Of a DNA stretch of 64,000 bases, positions 9,574 through 17,536 are shown piece after piece. The DNA is from Sansalvadorimonas sp965221135. GTDB taxonomy: Bacteria > Pseudomonadota > Gammaproteobacteria > Pseudomonadales > Endozoicomonadaceae. A program made the position numbers and the translations under genes. The stretch is taken from assembly GCA_965221135.1 (NCBI GenBank), contig CBDCRZ010000103.1, forward strand, positions 186,001 to 250,000, written 5' to 3'. Every line of letters starts with the position of its first letter. The stretch's first letter is position 1. The notes below the pieces were generated by a model. It searched no databases, was not told the origin of the DNA, and saw nothing but the letters and a program-made list of their open reading frames with translations.

Positions 9574-10659
9574 ATGGGTAACAGCACGATAAATACAAAT
9601 ATCTGCCAAAGGCTTATTCGCATAATTGTTTTCGCTATGCTTCCCTTGCTGCCAATAGAGCCAGCGCAGGCAGGAGTGGATTTCCGCAACCCTGATAACA
9701 AATACATGCTCTATATGTATCTGGCTTATAAGTTAACGCAAACCGAAATGCAGTATCTTACCGTGGAAATTCTGAAGCAACCGGGCTTTTCTCAGGGAAT
9801 GCAGGTTTTGTCAATTTTTGAACAGAGCCGTGTAGACAGTGGAGATGCTATCGCGGTTTTCAATCAGGTGCTATGCAATCTGGAGGCACTTAGTGGTGAC
9901 TACACAAGTTTATATCGCGCCATTTCTGCAGGACTTATAGCTATGAAATTAAATGGATTAGTTGAAGTTATCAGGGGACAACATGTTATCGATGTGGATC
10001 TGCATCTCAACCCACCAGAAAACAATTCAGAGATACTGGATCAGCTGTTTCGCATGATGTGCGCAAAGTTAGGTCTTCCCTATGATGCGAAAAAAATGGC
10101 ACATTTGTCAGAGCATATTTATAAGAACCGGTACGACCAGGCTATTTATAATCCGAAGGGGAGCCTTCCTCTGCTAGTTATGCAGACCCATATGAAGAAA
10201 AATAACACCCACTGGTTCTATTTAATAGAAGGGCTGTCTGCAACAGATGATACGGAATTGGCACTGGAAATGAAGAAGATATTAAATGTAAGCGATACGG
10301 AATACCAAACATTGAGAGACGAGGCTTCTGAATTAAGGGCTAATATTGAAGGCGTTGTCTCCATATCCTATCTGGATCAACAAACCCACCTTTTTAGCGA
10401 ATTGTCTGCACAATCCCCACGAATGGCGACTTCTCTTTATCTACCTGCCGAGTCGCATTATCTCCATGTGGGTGAAATTTTCAATCTGTGGACAAAGCGT
10501 TATGGGAGCAACGCTACTGTCGAACGACTTTGCAGTGCATTAGAGCGTACGGGGAATCCCCTTTTGAAGACTAAAGTCATACAGGCTATTAGAAGAGTAC
10601 AAACACAAGGCATCGATGCCACCAAATCGCGTATGTTACTTCCCGTAGTCTACAAATAG
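9574..10659 (+). CDS. Hypothetical exported protein with possible DED- and death-fold-like regions
   Basis: The protein has 361 residues. A signal peptide is likely at residues 1-33 (RLIRIIVFAMLPLLPIEPAQA region) and the ribosome site GGGAGG is well placed. The rest is all-alpha. Residues about 44-118 (LTQTEMQYLTVEIL, then MQVLSIFEQSRVDSGD) follow the spacing of death effector domains. Residues 155-235 (FRMMCAKLGLPYDAKKMAHL, then HWFYLIEGLSATDDTELAL) and 295-340 (IFNLWTKRYGSNATVERLCS, then ALERTGNPLL) resemble death-domain helices, including the W and the closing L-x2-AL-x2-TGN pattern. This is pattern recognition, not a database hit, and other helical folds are possible. It is probably a host-directed or envelope protein. 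The gene is more AT-rich than its neighbours. Confidence 0.65.
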   Translation: MGNSTINTNICQRLIRIIVFAMLPLLPIEPAQAGVDFRNPDNKYMLYMYLAYKLTQTEMQYLTVEILKQPGFSQGMQVLSIFEQSRVDSGDAIAVFNQVLCNLEALSGDYTSLYRAISAGLIAMKLNGLVEVIRGQHVIDVDLHLNPPENNSEILDQLFRMMCAKLGLPYDAKKMAHLSEHIYKNRYDQAIYNPKGSLPLLVMQTHMKKNNTHWFYLIEGLSATDDTELALEMKKILNVSDTEYQTLRDEASELRANIEGVVSISYLDQQTHLFSELSAQSPRMATSLYLPAESHYLHVGEIFNLWTKRYGSNATVERLCSALERTGNPLLKTKVIQAIRRVQTQGIDATKSRMLLPVVYK

Positions 10660-10835
10660 CGCACAGATAAAGAAGGCTTTAGTCTGGGGTATGCGAATCG
10701 AAATATCCTGTAAAGAGCCAGGGGAGCCTGACTCATGCTTGACAGTTAAAAGTTTTGCGTGCCCAGATATTCTTTCCTGGCTTAAATGAAAAAGCTTGCC
10801 CTTTGGTAGACCTGCCTTTCTTCTATAGGGTAGGT

Positions 10836-11441
10836 TTATAATCTGTCGAGAATATCCTTCAGGGATGTCTGCTCATTCTGGTAATCCAGCTCGACAGGAA
10901 ACAATCCTTTAGGACTCTCCAACACCAGAGAAGGAAAACCATCAATCGGCAAGGTGCGACGTAATTGCAGCTGTGCCTGAAAAGCCTGCTCTGTTTCTGG
11001 TGATGCCATATCATCAACAAAGCGTTTGTCATCTAACCCAAGCTCTTTAGCAAACTGAGCCAGTACCGGAATATCCGAGGGATTCATTGCCCGCTGGTAA
11101 TAGCCTTCCTGAATCGCCGCCATCATTCTCTCTTCAGCACCCTGGCTGGCCGCCGCAATGACAGCTCGACAGGCCGGATATGTGGAACGACGCGGGATAT
11201 TCACGGCCCAGAATTGAAAGTTAAAATCTGCACCTGATAACTGCTGAATACGCTGCCAGTGCCCCTGAATTGTCTGCTGCATCTCTTCAGGCATTGGCTG
11301 GTCACTGTCTCGAGCCAAACCTCCCAGAACATTGATGACCTCTATTGCTTCAGGTAGCTGCTCACGGAGCTTATTCCAGACGGGCTGATAGCCCCAGCAC
11401 CAGCTGCACATAGGGTCATGGACGTAATACAGAGTCGCCAT
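10836..11441 (-). CDS. DsbA-family thioredoxin-fold protein
   Basis: This 201-residue protein of the FrnE/DsbA-like oxidoreductase group starts directly with its first strand (MATLYYVHDPMCSWCWGYQP), so no signal peptide is present and it should be cytoplasmic. The motif C-S-W-C corresponds to the CxxC redox centre. The helical insertion (FAKELGLDDKRFVDDM) and the return strand with the cis-Pro region (LPIDGFPSLVLE) are both present. Family members act in 2-hydroxychromene-2-carboxylate isomerase-like or disulfide chemistry. The substrate is unknown. The gene is 53 bases downstream of the helicase gene and in the same direction, so cotranscription is possible. Confidence 0.88.
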   Translation of the reverse strand: MATLYYVHDPMCSWCWGYQPVWNKLREQLPEAIEVINVLGGLARDSDQPMPEEMQQTIQGHWQRIQQLSGADFNFQFWAVNIPRRSTYPACRAVIAAASQGAEERMMAAIQEGYYQRAMNPSDIPVLAQFAKELGLDDKRFVDDMASPETEQAFQAQLQLRRTLPIDGFPSLVLESPKGLFPVELDYQNEQTSLKDILDRL

Positions 11442-11494
11442 TATTGTTATCCTGGTTTTTTACGACAGTGGAATCTTACAAATCCAATCATACG

Positions 11495-13894
11495 TTAGAC
11501 AAAATAAAGATGAGCACTTTTTTTACTGAAGTCGTACACCTGCTGAGTATCATCAAAACACACTTTAAAATCAGTTCCAGTTTCTGACAGCACTACACCT
11601 TCCCCAAAAATCGAATGATTCACCCGGGAACGCTGCCAGGGCAGACTGAGTTCATCCTGTAAGCTTTTCCCCTTGTCACTCCAGGATACGGCCAGACCTA
11701 TGTCAGCCTGCTTAAGATATTTGTCGACGATAACCGACGGCGGGTAATCCAGTGACCAGCTCTCGTCTGTCACCTCTTCTGAGACAGAAGTTTTCTTCAA
11801 TCCGTACAGATGACTGCCCACTGTATTGGAAAGTTCACAACGCAGCTCCCCCATAAACCGGCTGGGCATACGGTCTGACGACACCGCACTTTGCGTCTGG
11901 CTGCCATAGGCCGGCGTGGGAGTGGTCACGAGATAGAGCTGTTCCCGGGCACGGGTCATGGCGACATAAAACAGTCGTCGTTCACTCTCAACATCATTAT
12001 CACTGAGAACATCTTCCCCCATGCTGCAGGGCAATTGCTTGTCCAGCAGGCCAGGCAGTATCACCACCGGCCATTCCAGCCCTTTGGCTTTATGCATACT
12101 GGTGAGCAGAAGCTCTTTATCCCGCTTCTTACGACGCTGGGTTTTGGTGGCCAAACGCTTTTCATTCAGCTCTTCAATAAAGCTGCAGGCTTCTTCTGCC
12201 AGATAACGACTCTTTTCCAGATAACGGACAAAGCTGTCGATAGCCAGCAGCTGCTCTTCGGCACGGTCACGATCAAGCGCAGATTCCCGCAACCAGGTTT
12301 TCAGATCCACACCTGCGATATAACTCTTCAGCAACCGGGCGGCTGCGCCCTCACCTTTTTCGACCTTTACCCAGAGACGCCCACGTTCCAGCATACGGTT
12401 TTTCTGGAAGTCACTCACACCTTCATGATGCCGCTGGGACTGCTGCATCAACCAGTGCCCGTAGCGGCCCTCTTCCCGGGAGAGGTTCTGACACAGGCCT
12501 TTCAACCATTCATCCCGAATACCGATATGGGGGAAACGCAGCAGCTGCCAGAACTTCTGGTAACGCTGCTCCGGGGGCAGTGTGGCAAAACGTCCTGAGG
12601 CCAGCTCCAGCAGGGAGATCAGCATCTGGATCTCCTGCCGGTCAAATGCACTTTTTTCCGCCTCACTCACAAAAGGGGTGCCGGTTTCCAGCAGAGCAAG
12701 TTCAAGGGTAACCGCCTGACTCCAGAGTCGTACCAATACGGTAATGTCTGACAGTGGACGACCACCTTCCTGCAAAGCCTTTAGCTTGTCGGTTAACCAG
12801 CGGGCATGGTCATTGTTCTCGACCCGTTCAACGGATGTCTGTGGCGTGGTGGGGTGTGCAACACACAGCGCATCGCCCCGCCCCTGGTTGCGGGTAATCA
12901 AATGGTCTGCCATCAGCGCAAGGCTATGGCCGTAGCGAAAGGTATAACTCAGGGTATAAGCCTGAGGGTTGGGAAAATCTTCCGAGAAGGTGCGCAGAAT
13001 ATATTCCGGCCGGGCACCACGGAACTCATAGATGGTCTGATCCGGATCACCGACCACCATCACCTGCGCACGACGGCCGGCAATCATCTGCAACAGGGTA
13101 TGCTGCACTTCGTTGGTGTCCTGATACTCATCCACCAGCATCAGATCCATACGATTGCTGATGCGCTGCACCAGCTCGGGCTGTTGCACCATCAGCATTA
13201 CCGGCTGGTAGAGCATATCGGCATAGGTGATCAGCCGCTGGTCCAGACGCCAGCGTTCAAAGGCATGGTAGGCGTCGAGCAGCAGCTTTTTGCGATTCTC
13301 GTATTCGTACTCTTCAAACACCCGCTCAGGGGTTTTGATGGTACTTTTCACCAGATCAATAAAACCAGTGAGTTCACTGACCCAGCTGCTTTTATTATTT
13401 TTCAGAGAGTCCTGCAGGCTGGCCGGGGCAATACGTACCAGCAGCTTCCAGCATTCAAAATCCATACGCGGACCAGACAGCGGCTCCCCCTGATACCCTG
13501 GCAGCAGTCCTTCCCCGGCAAATAACTGATAGAGTTTCAGACCCATGGCGTGATAGGTGCGAATAGTGGGTAACTGAGGCCGTGGCTGCCCCTCGGAGAC
13601 AGCGGCTTTGGTCAGTTTCTTCTGAAAGTCTTCCCGGGCACTGCGGTTAAACATCAGCACCAGAATACGACGAGGATCCTGCCCGCGCGCCATCTGCCTC
13701 AACACATGGGCAACAAGAGTGCTGGTTTTGCCACTTCCCGCTACGGCTGTGACTATGGCATGGGCACCATAATGTTCAATCACCGCCTGCTGCTCAGCCG
13801 TCCAGGACCGGGCCTCCTTTATGGCCTTTTCTGTGGCCTCGGAAGATTCCCTGACAGACGGAACAGTGATATGGGGTTCATCGGTATTCATCAA
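11495..13894 (-). CDS. UvrD/REP-family ATP-dependent DNA helicase
   Basis: This 799-residue superfamily 1A helicase shows ordered motifs: Walker A in TAVAGSGKTSTLVAHVLRQM (about residues 50-69), motif Ia/Ib in the TIRTYHAMGLKLYQL region, Walker B LMLVDEYQDTNEVQ, motif III VVGDPDQTIYEFRGA, motif IV SYTFRYGHSLA, motif V TSMHKAKGLEWPVVILPG and motif VI YVAMTRAREQLYLV. The C-terminal 120 residues are variable and end in a short domain (HSIFGEGVVL, DFKVCFDD) like the UvrD/PcrA C-terminal Tudor-like fold. It translocates 3'-5' on single-stranded DNA. It is not classical UvrD or Rep by context. Its role in repair is inferred. Confidence 0.9.
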   Translation of the reverse strand: MMNTDEPHITVPSVRESSEATEKAIKEARSWTAEQQAVIEHYGAHAIVTAVAGSGKTSTLVAHVLRQMARGQDPRRILVLMFNRSAREDFQKKLTKAAVSEGQPRPQLPTIRTYHAMGLKLYQLFAGEGLLPGYQGEPLSGPRMDFECWKLLVRIAPASLQDSLKNNKSSWVSELTGFIDLVKSTIKTPERVFEEYEYENRKKLLLDAYHAFERWRLDQRLITYADMLYQPVMLMVQQPELVQRISNRMDLMLVDEYQDTNEVQHTLLQMIAGRRAQVMVVGDPDQTIYEFRGARPEYILRTFSEDFPNPQAYTLSYTFRYGHSLALMADHLITRNQGRGDALCVAHPTTPQTSVERVENNDHARWLTDKLKALQEGGRPLSDITVLVRLWSQAVTLELALLETGTPFVSEAEKSAFDRQEIQMLISLLELASGRFATLPPEQRYQKFWQLLRFPHIGIRDEWLKGLCQNLSREEGRYGHWLMQQSQRHHEGVSDFQKNRMLERGRLWVKVEKGEGAAARLLKSYIAGVDLKTWLRESALDRDRAEEQLLAIDSFVRYLEKSRYLAEEACSFIEELNEKRLATKTQRRKKRDKELLLTSMHKAKGLEWPVVILPGLLDKQLPCSMGEDVLSDNDVESERRLFYVAMTRAREQLYLVTTPTPAYGSQTQSAVSSDRMPSRFMGELRCELSNTVGSHLYGLKKTSVSEEVTDESWSLDYPPSVIVDKYLKQADIGLAVSWSDKGKSLQDELSLPWQRSRVNHSIFGEGVVLSETGTDFKVCFDDTQQVYDFSKKSAHLYFV

Positions 13895-14083
13895 AAGAAG
13901 ACTTTATCAATCAAGTGGTGAGTCAAATGAAGTGCAATTCCTGTGCATTATGCCACAGGAATGGCCAGCTCTGCCTTTCGGCTTACCAGGCAGCGACCAA
14001 CCAGATTGTTAGACACCAGAGAAACTTGTCCGACATAAAGGTTTCTAAGCCTTAGTTAACGAATTATCGGCAGGGCTATATTC

Positions 14084-14773
14084 ATGCAGCAAAGAGAAGT
14101 ACTTCCTTATAGCTGGCAAGACTTCACCTCCAGCAGAGGCGGACCGGTAAGCAGCCATGTCAATCAGGCAGCTGTTCCAGATAGCGACAGTAACAGCGAA
14201 CACCCCCCTGCACCAAAAGCTCCACGAACAGCTAACCCAACAGTCACCTCTGTCCGACGAGGCAGAGGCAAGGGCAGGGGGCGAAGCAGAGGCCGCGGGC
14301 ATCGCCCCGGAACGGACATCCCGGCAGTTGGCACACCCAACCTTCCATCCGGTCGGGTCATATATCGCCCTTTACCGGTAGTCGAGGATGAGGCAACCGA
14401 TAGTAGCTCTGACGACAGCCCATCCATCAGCGATAGTTCATCCAGTATGGCAATAGCGCCTTATCGCCTGTTCAATGAACGCGCTGCTATTGAACAGGCA
14501 CGCCAGTCTCAGAACCCGGTGTATGCTGCACCCAGCTCTTCAGGCAGCACCCCCAGCCTGACAAAGCAAAACCTGCAAAGACATTCCAGACAACTGGAGC
14601 AACAGCAAACCACCCGCCCCAGTGAAGAAGCATACGATGTTTATCCTGGAAATACTGACCCGCAGCCAGGCTCTACCAGCCTGCCTCCTGTTTATGCCCA
14701 GCCCCCGTCAGGCCCATATCAAGCAAACCTCTCTGATACTGAAAGCCCTGATCTGCTACAGAAAGCTCTATAG
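14084..14773 (+). CDS. N-terminal part of a frameshifted RBR ubiquitin-ligase-like gene
   Basis: The 229-codon frame opens at ATG 14084 and stops at TAG 14771-14773 inside the first unit of a 30-bp repeat. The product is low complexity. A Gly/Arg tract (RRGRGKGRGRSRGRGHRPG, about residues 65-83) is followed by Ser/Asp-rich stretches (SSSDDSPSISDSSSS) and Pro/Gln-rich linkers. Its last residues SDTESPD match the peptide pattern of the repeat array when the array is read in the next frame. One missing base near 14752 (GATCT where GATTCT would keep frame) explains the break. The intact gene would run 14084-15921, 612 codons, with the RBR module at its end. It is either a real mutation or a sequencing error. 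Confidence 0.6.
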   Translation: MQQREVLPYSWQDFTSSRGGPVSSHVNQAAVPDSDSNSEHPPAPKAPRTANPTVTSVRRGRGKGRGRSRGRGHRPGTDIPAVGTPNLPSGRVIYRPLPVVEDEATDSSSDDSPSISDSSSSMAIAPYRLFNERAAIEQARQSQNPVYAAPSSSGSTPSLTKQNLQRHSRQLEQQQTTRPSEEAYDVYPGNTDPQPGSTSLPPVYAQPPSGPYQANLSDTESPDLLQKAL

Positions 14774-14880
14774 CAGAAAGCTCTGCTACAGAAAGCTCTA
14801 TAGCAGAAAGCTCTGCTACAGAAAGCTCTATAGCAGAAAGCTCTGATACAGAAAGCTCTATAGCAGAAAGCTCTGATACA
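14761..14880 (+). repeat. Tandem repeat, four 30-bp units (eight 15-bp half units)
   Basis: Four adjacent 30-bp units occur, each made of two related 15-bp halves, GAAAGCTCTATAGCA and GAAAGCTCT followed by GCTACA or GATACA. The first two units carry GCTACA and the last two GATACA. Read in the frame of the downstream RBR domain, they encode ESSIAESSA/DT repeats. Read in the frame of the upstream part, each unit contains a TAG stop. Unit length is a multiple of three, so copy-number change alone would not shift frame. Confidence 0.95.
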
Positions 14881-14922
14881 GAATCTGATTATCGTTCCGA
14901 GAGTAGTCGACTCGCCGACGAT

Positions 14923-15921
14923 ATGATTGCCAATATGATCGCAAGAGAGGACGCATTAGGCCGCACCGGTCGTTTAACAGCCTCATCCAGTGAAGGTCAT
15001 TCAGGTCAGGGTAACCGCGCAGTACGGACAGATACAGCCGCTGAGAACAATAGTACGGAGTGTTGTTCATGCTTCAGCACCTACACCGATAAAATTAACA
15101 CCCTTCAGAGCCTTGAAGAAACAATCCGAATATGTTCTGGAGAAAACGCGGTTATAAAATTCACACTGACGTGCGGGCATGCTGCTTGCGTTCCCTGTAC
15201 CGAGAACAGCATTAAAAACGGCTATGATCTTGGACATAGTGACCCGAAATGCTTGAGCTGTGATTACACCCTTACCTATGAGGAGTTGATGACGGCAGTA
15301 CCTGGCAACCCGGAGCTTACTGAAAAAGTTCTGGTTCGTCAGGCACATCTCTACGGAATTAAAAATGTCGTCTATTGTCCTGTTGCCACCTGTGGTATGC
15401 CTTACGACAGAGACGCGGACTTTAATATCTTAAATCCATTTACCTGTCAGATGTGCAATGTGGTGTCCTGTCTGGCCTGCCACACCACGCCCTTTCATAC
15501 CAACCAGAGCTGCGCAGAAGCCGCGGTTCTGGGGGGCAGGAAACTGACGCATAACATGGAGGACGAACTGGCCTCCAAACAATTTCTTCAAAAAGAAATT
15601 CAGAAAGGGCTTACCCAATTCTGCCCTAACCCCAACTGCAAAAAGCCGACATACAGATATGAAGGCTGCAATGAAATCAAGTGTTCCCAGTGCAGCCTGG
15701 TCTACTGTTTTGTCTGCCTGCGAAACTGGAAAGACAATCATCAAAAGCGCTGGATCACATGCCCTTATGCTGTCAACTGCCCCATATGCGACCGTCAGGT
15801 GGAACGTCTGGATATAAATAAAAAACCGATTGTCTGTGACAACCACGCGAACCCCCATACCTTCTGCTTTGATTGCAAGAAAACCTGGCGCGACGGGCAT
15901 CGCTGTCATCCCTGGTATTGA
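14923..15921 (+). CDS. RBR (RING-IBR-RING2) E3 ubiquitin-ligase-like domain, C-terminal part of split gene
   Basis: The 332 residues from the first ATG in this frame contain a full RBR layout. RING1 starts at CCSCF (residues 47-51) and continues with LTCGHAACVPC and CLSC. The IBR is about residues 151-197 (YCPVATCGMPYDRD, CQMC, CLAC, H/C end). RING2 is residues 233-266 (FCPNPNCKKPTYRYEGCNEI, then KCSQC and CFVC). In RBR ligases the Cys after the invariant Gly in RING2 accepts ubiquitin, and here it is C249 in YEGCNEIKC. Further Cys/His pairs follow to the end (CPICD, CFDCKK). The frame is open upstream through the repeat array but has no ATG there and no good ribosome site at 14923, so this part was probably once fused to the frame starting at 14084. 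A host-directed ubiquitin ligase is inferred. Confidence 0.8.
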   Translation: MIANMIAREDALGRTGRLTASSSEGHSGQGNRAVRTDTAAENNSTECCSCFSTYTDKINTLQSLEETIRICSGENAVIKFTLTCGHAACVPCTENSIKNGYDLGHSDPKCLSCDYTLTYEELMTAVPGNPELTEKVLVRQAHLYGIKNVVYCPVATCGMPYDRDADFNILNPFTCQMCNVVSCLACHTTPFHTNQSCAEAAVLGGRKLTHNMEDELASKQFLQKEIQKGLTQFCPNPNCKKPTYRYEGCNEIKCSQCSLVYCFVCLRNWKDNHQKRWITCPYAVNCPICDRQVERLDINKKPIVCDNHANPHTFCFDCKKTWRDGHRCHPWY

Positions 15922-16029
15922 TTCTTCGGAGTCAATGCAAGACTTGCCCACCGGTGGCATTCCACTGTCCCCTGCTCTATGATCGGGCAACAATTTTCTC
16001 CCCTTTTTTCGATTTAACGAGTTCCAGGA

Positions 16030-16713
16030 ATGACCGGATCTTCAATATCCCCCGGCAAAGCTGTGGTGATCTACTCAGGCGGTATGGATTCTTTTACCGT
16101 TTTACACAAAGCCCTGCGGGAAGGCTATGAACTCCACGCCCTCTCCTTCAACTATGGCCAGCGCCACAGCAAAGAGCTGGACTATGCCAGCCGGGTCTGC
16201 GAACAACTGGGCGTTCCCCACAAAGTGGTGGATATCACCGCAATTAATGACCTGGTAGGTGGTTCCGCCCTGACCTCGGACGACATTGATGTGCCGGAAG
16301 GCGACTACGCCGAAGAGAGCATGAAGGCCACAGTAGTCCCCAACCGCAATATGATTTTGCTGTCTCTGGCTACCGGCTATGCCCTCTCTCTCGGCACAGG
16401 CAAGGTGTTCTACGGTGCTCATGCCGGTGATCACACTATCTACCCGGACTGCCGCCCGGAATTTGTGGAGGCGGTCAATGAAGTCACCAAAATCTGTGAC
16501 TGGCAGCCGGTGACCATCGAAGCGCCTTACCTGAAATCCAGCAAAATCGAGATATTGACCGACGGTCTGGCCATGGAGCTGGACTACGGTCAGACCTGGA
16601 CCTGCTACAACGGCCGGGAAAAAGCCTGCGGCAAGTGCGGCTCCTGCGTGGAACGCCTTGAAGCATTCGCCTTCAACAAAGTCACAGACCCGCTTGAGTA
16701 CGAAGACCTTTGA
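16030..16713 (+). CDS. queC: 7-cyano-7-deazaguanine synthase
   Basis: QueC converts 7-carboxy-7-deazaguanine to preQ0 using ATP and ammonia, in the queuosine pathway of tRNA modification. The 227-residue protein has the PP-loop ATP-binding motif VIYSGGMDSFTVLHKAL near its N-terminus, the family segment SFNYGQRHSKELDYA, FYGAHAGDHTIYPDCRPEF in the middle, and the zinc-binding cysteines ACGKCGSCVERLEAF at the C-terminus. It is followed 47 bases later by queE, the preceding enzyme of the same pathway. The ATG at 16030 fits family length. Confidence 0.96.
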   Translation: MTGSSISPGKAVVIYSGGMDSFTVLHKALREGYELHALSFNYGQRHSKELDYASRVCEQLGVPHKVVDITAINDLVGGSALTSDDIDVPEGDYAEESMKATVVPNRNMILLSLATGYALSLGTGKVFYGAHAGDHTIYPDCRPEFVEAVNEVTKICDWQPVTIEAPYLKSSKIEILTDGLAMELDYGQTWTCYNGREKACGKCGSCVERLEAFAFNKVTDPLEYEDL

Positions 16714-16760
16714 TTGTGAAGCCCATGATTATAAAAAGCAGCCGAGGAATTTAACATCTG

Positions 16761-17423
16761 ATGTATAGCGTCAAGGAGATGTTCTACACCCTGCAGGGCG
16801 AAGGGGCCAACGTTGGTCGCCCCGCCGTGTTCTGCCGCTTCAGCGGCTGCAACCTGTGGAGTGGTTTAGAGAAGGACCGTGCGACGTCTATCTGCAACTT
16901 TTGCGATACCGACTTCCGTGGCACCGATGGCGAAGGTGGCGGTAAATTTCCTGCAGCATCCGGGCTGGCTCAGGCTGTTGCCGACAAATGGCCCGCAACG
17001 AAAGATCCTCACTGCAAACCTCTTGTGGTCTGCACCGGTGGTGAGCCGCTATTACAACTGGATGCCGAAGCCATTGATGCACTTCATGAGCAGGGCTTTG
17101 AAATCGCCATAGAAACCAATGGCACCCAGCCAATCCCCGAAGGTATTGACTGGTCAGTGGTGAGCCCCAAGGGCACAGCGCCCGTTGTGGTCACCGCCTG
17201 TGATGAACTCAAGCTTGTTTACCCCCAGCCTGACGCCATGCCGGAGCGGTTTGAGCACATCGAGGCCAGCCATTACTACCTGAGCCCGATGGCGGATCCT
17301 CACCGTGAGACGGATGACGCCCTGTACCGGGATGCGCTGACACGCTCGGTCATCGACTACTGTTTGAAAAATCCACGCTGGCGTTTGAACCTGCAAACCC
17401 ACAAAATCATTAATATTGCCTGA
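16761..17423 (+). CDS. queE: 7-carboxy-7-deazaguanine synthase (radical SAM)
   Basis: QueE rearranges 6-carboxytetrahydropterin to 7-carboxy-7-deazaguanine using S-adenosylmethionine and a 4Fe-4S cluster. The 220-residue protein carries the variant cluster motif C-x14-C-x2-C (GCNLWSGLEKDRATSICNFC) instead of the usual C-x3-C-x2-C, which is known for one QueE subgroup. It also has the SAM-binding strand VVCTGGEPLLQLD, followed by EIAIETNGT. The N-terminus YSVKEMFYTLQGEGANVGRP is diagnostic. It lies directly after queC as an operon. Confidence 0.96.
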   Translation: MYSVKEMFYTLQGEGANVGRPAVFCRFSGCNLWSGLEKDRATSICNFCDTDFRGTDGEGGGKFPAASGLAQAVADKWPATKDPHCKPLVVCTGGEPLLQLDAEAIDALHEQGFEIAIETNGTQPIPEGIDWSVVSPKGTAPVVVTACDELKLVYPQPDAMPERFEHIEASHYYLSPMADPHRETDDALYRDALTRSVIDYCLKNPRWRLNLQTHKIINIA

Positions 17424-17441
17424 AGGCTTTGAGCAGTATCC

Positions 17442-17480
17442 CTGCCATCACCATGTTTAATCTAATGCTGGTGATGGCAG
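17442..17480. terminator. Perfect 12-bp inverted repeat after queE
   Basis: The arms CTGCCATCACCA (17442-17453) and TGGTGATGGCAG (17469-17480) are perfectly complementary, with a 15-base loop. No T-tract follows, so it is not a textbook intrinsic terminator. It lies between the queE stop and the next gene and may end transcription in a Rho-assisted way or protect the 3' end. Confidence 0.45.
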
Positions 17481-17536
17481 ACATATAACCCTAAGAACAC
17501 TCAAGAATACCTATATAAAAACATAAAGGATGCACT

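Noticed and set aside
11891..13525. Two long plus-strand frames (235 and 239 codons) opposite the helicase gene
   Set aside because: They mirror the conserved helicase and have no ribosome sites or recognisable domains.
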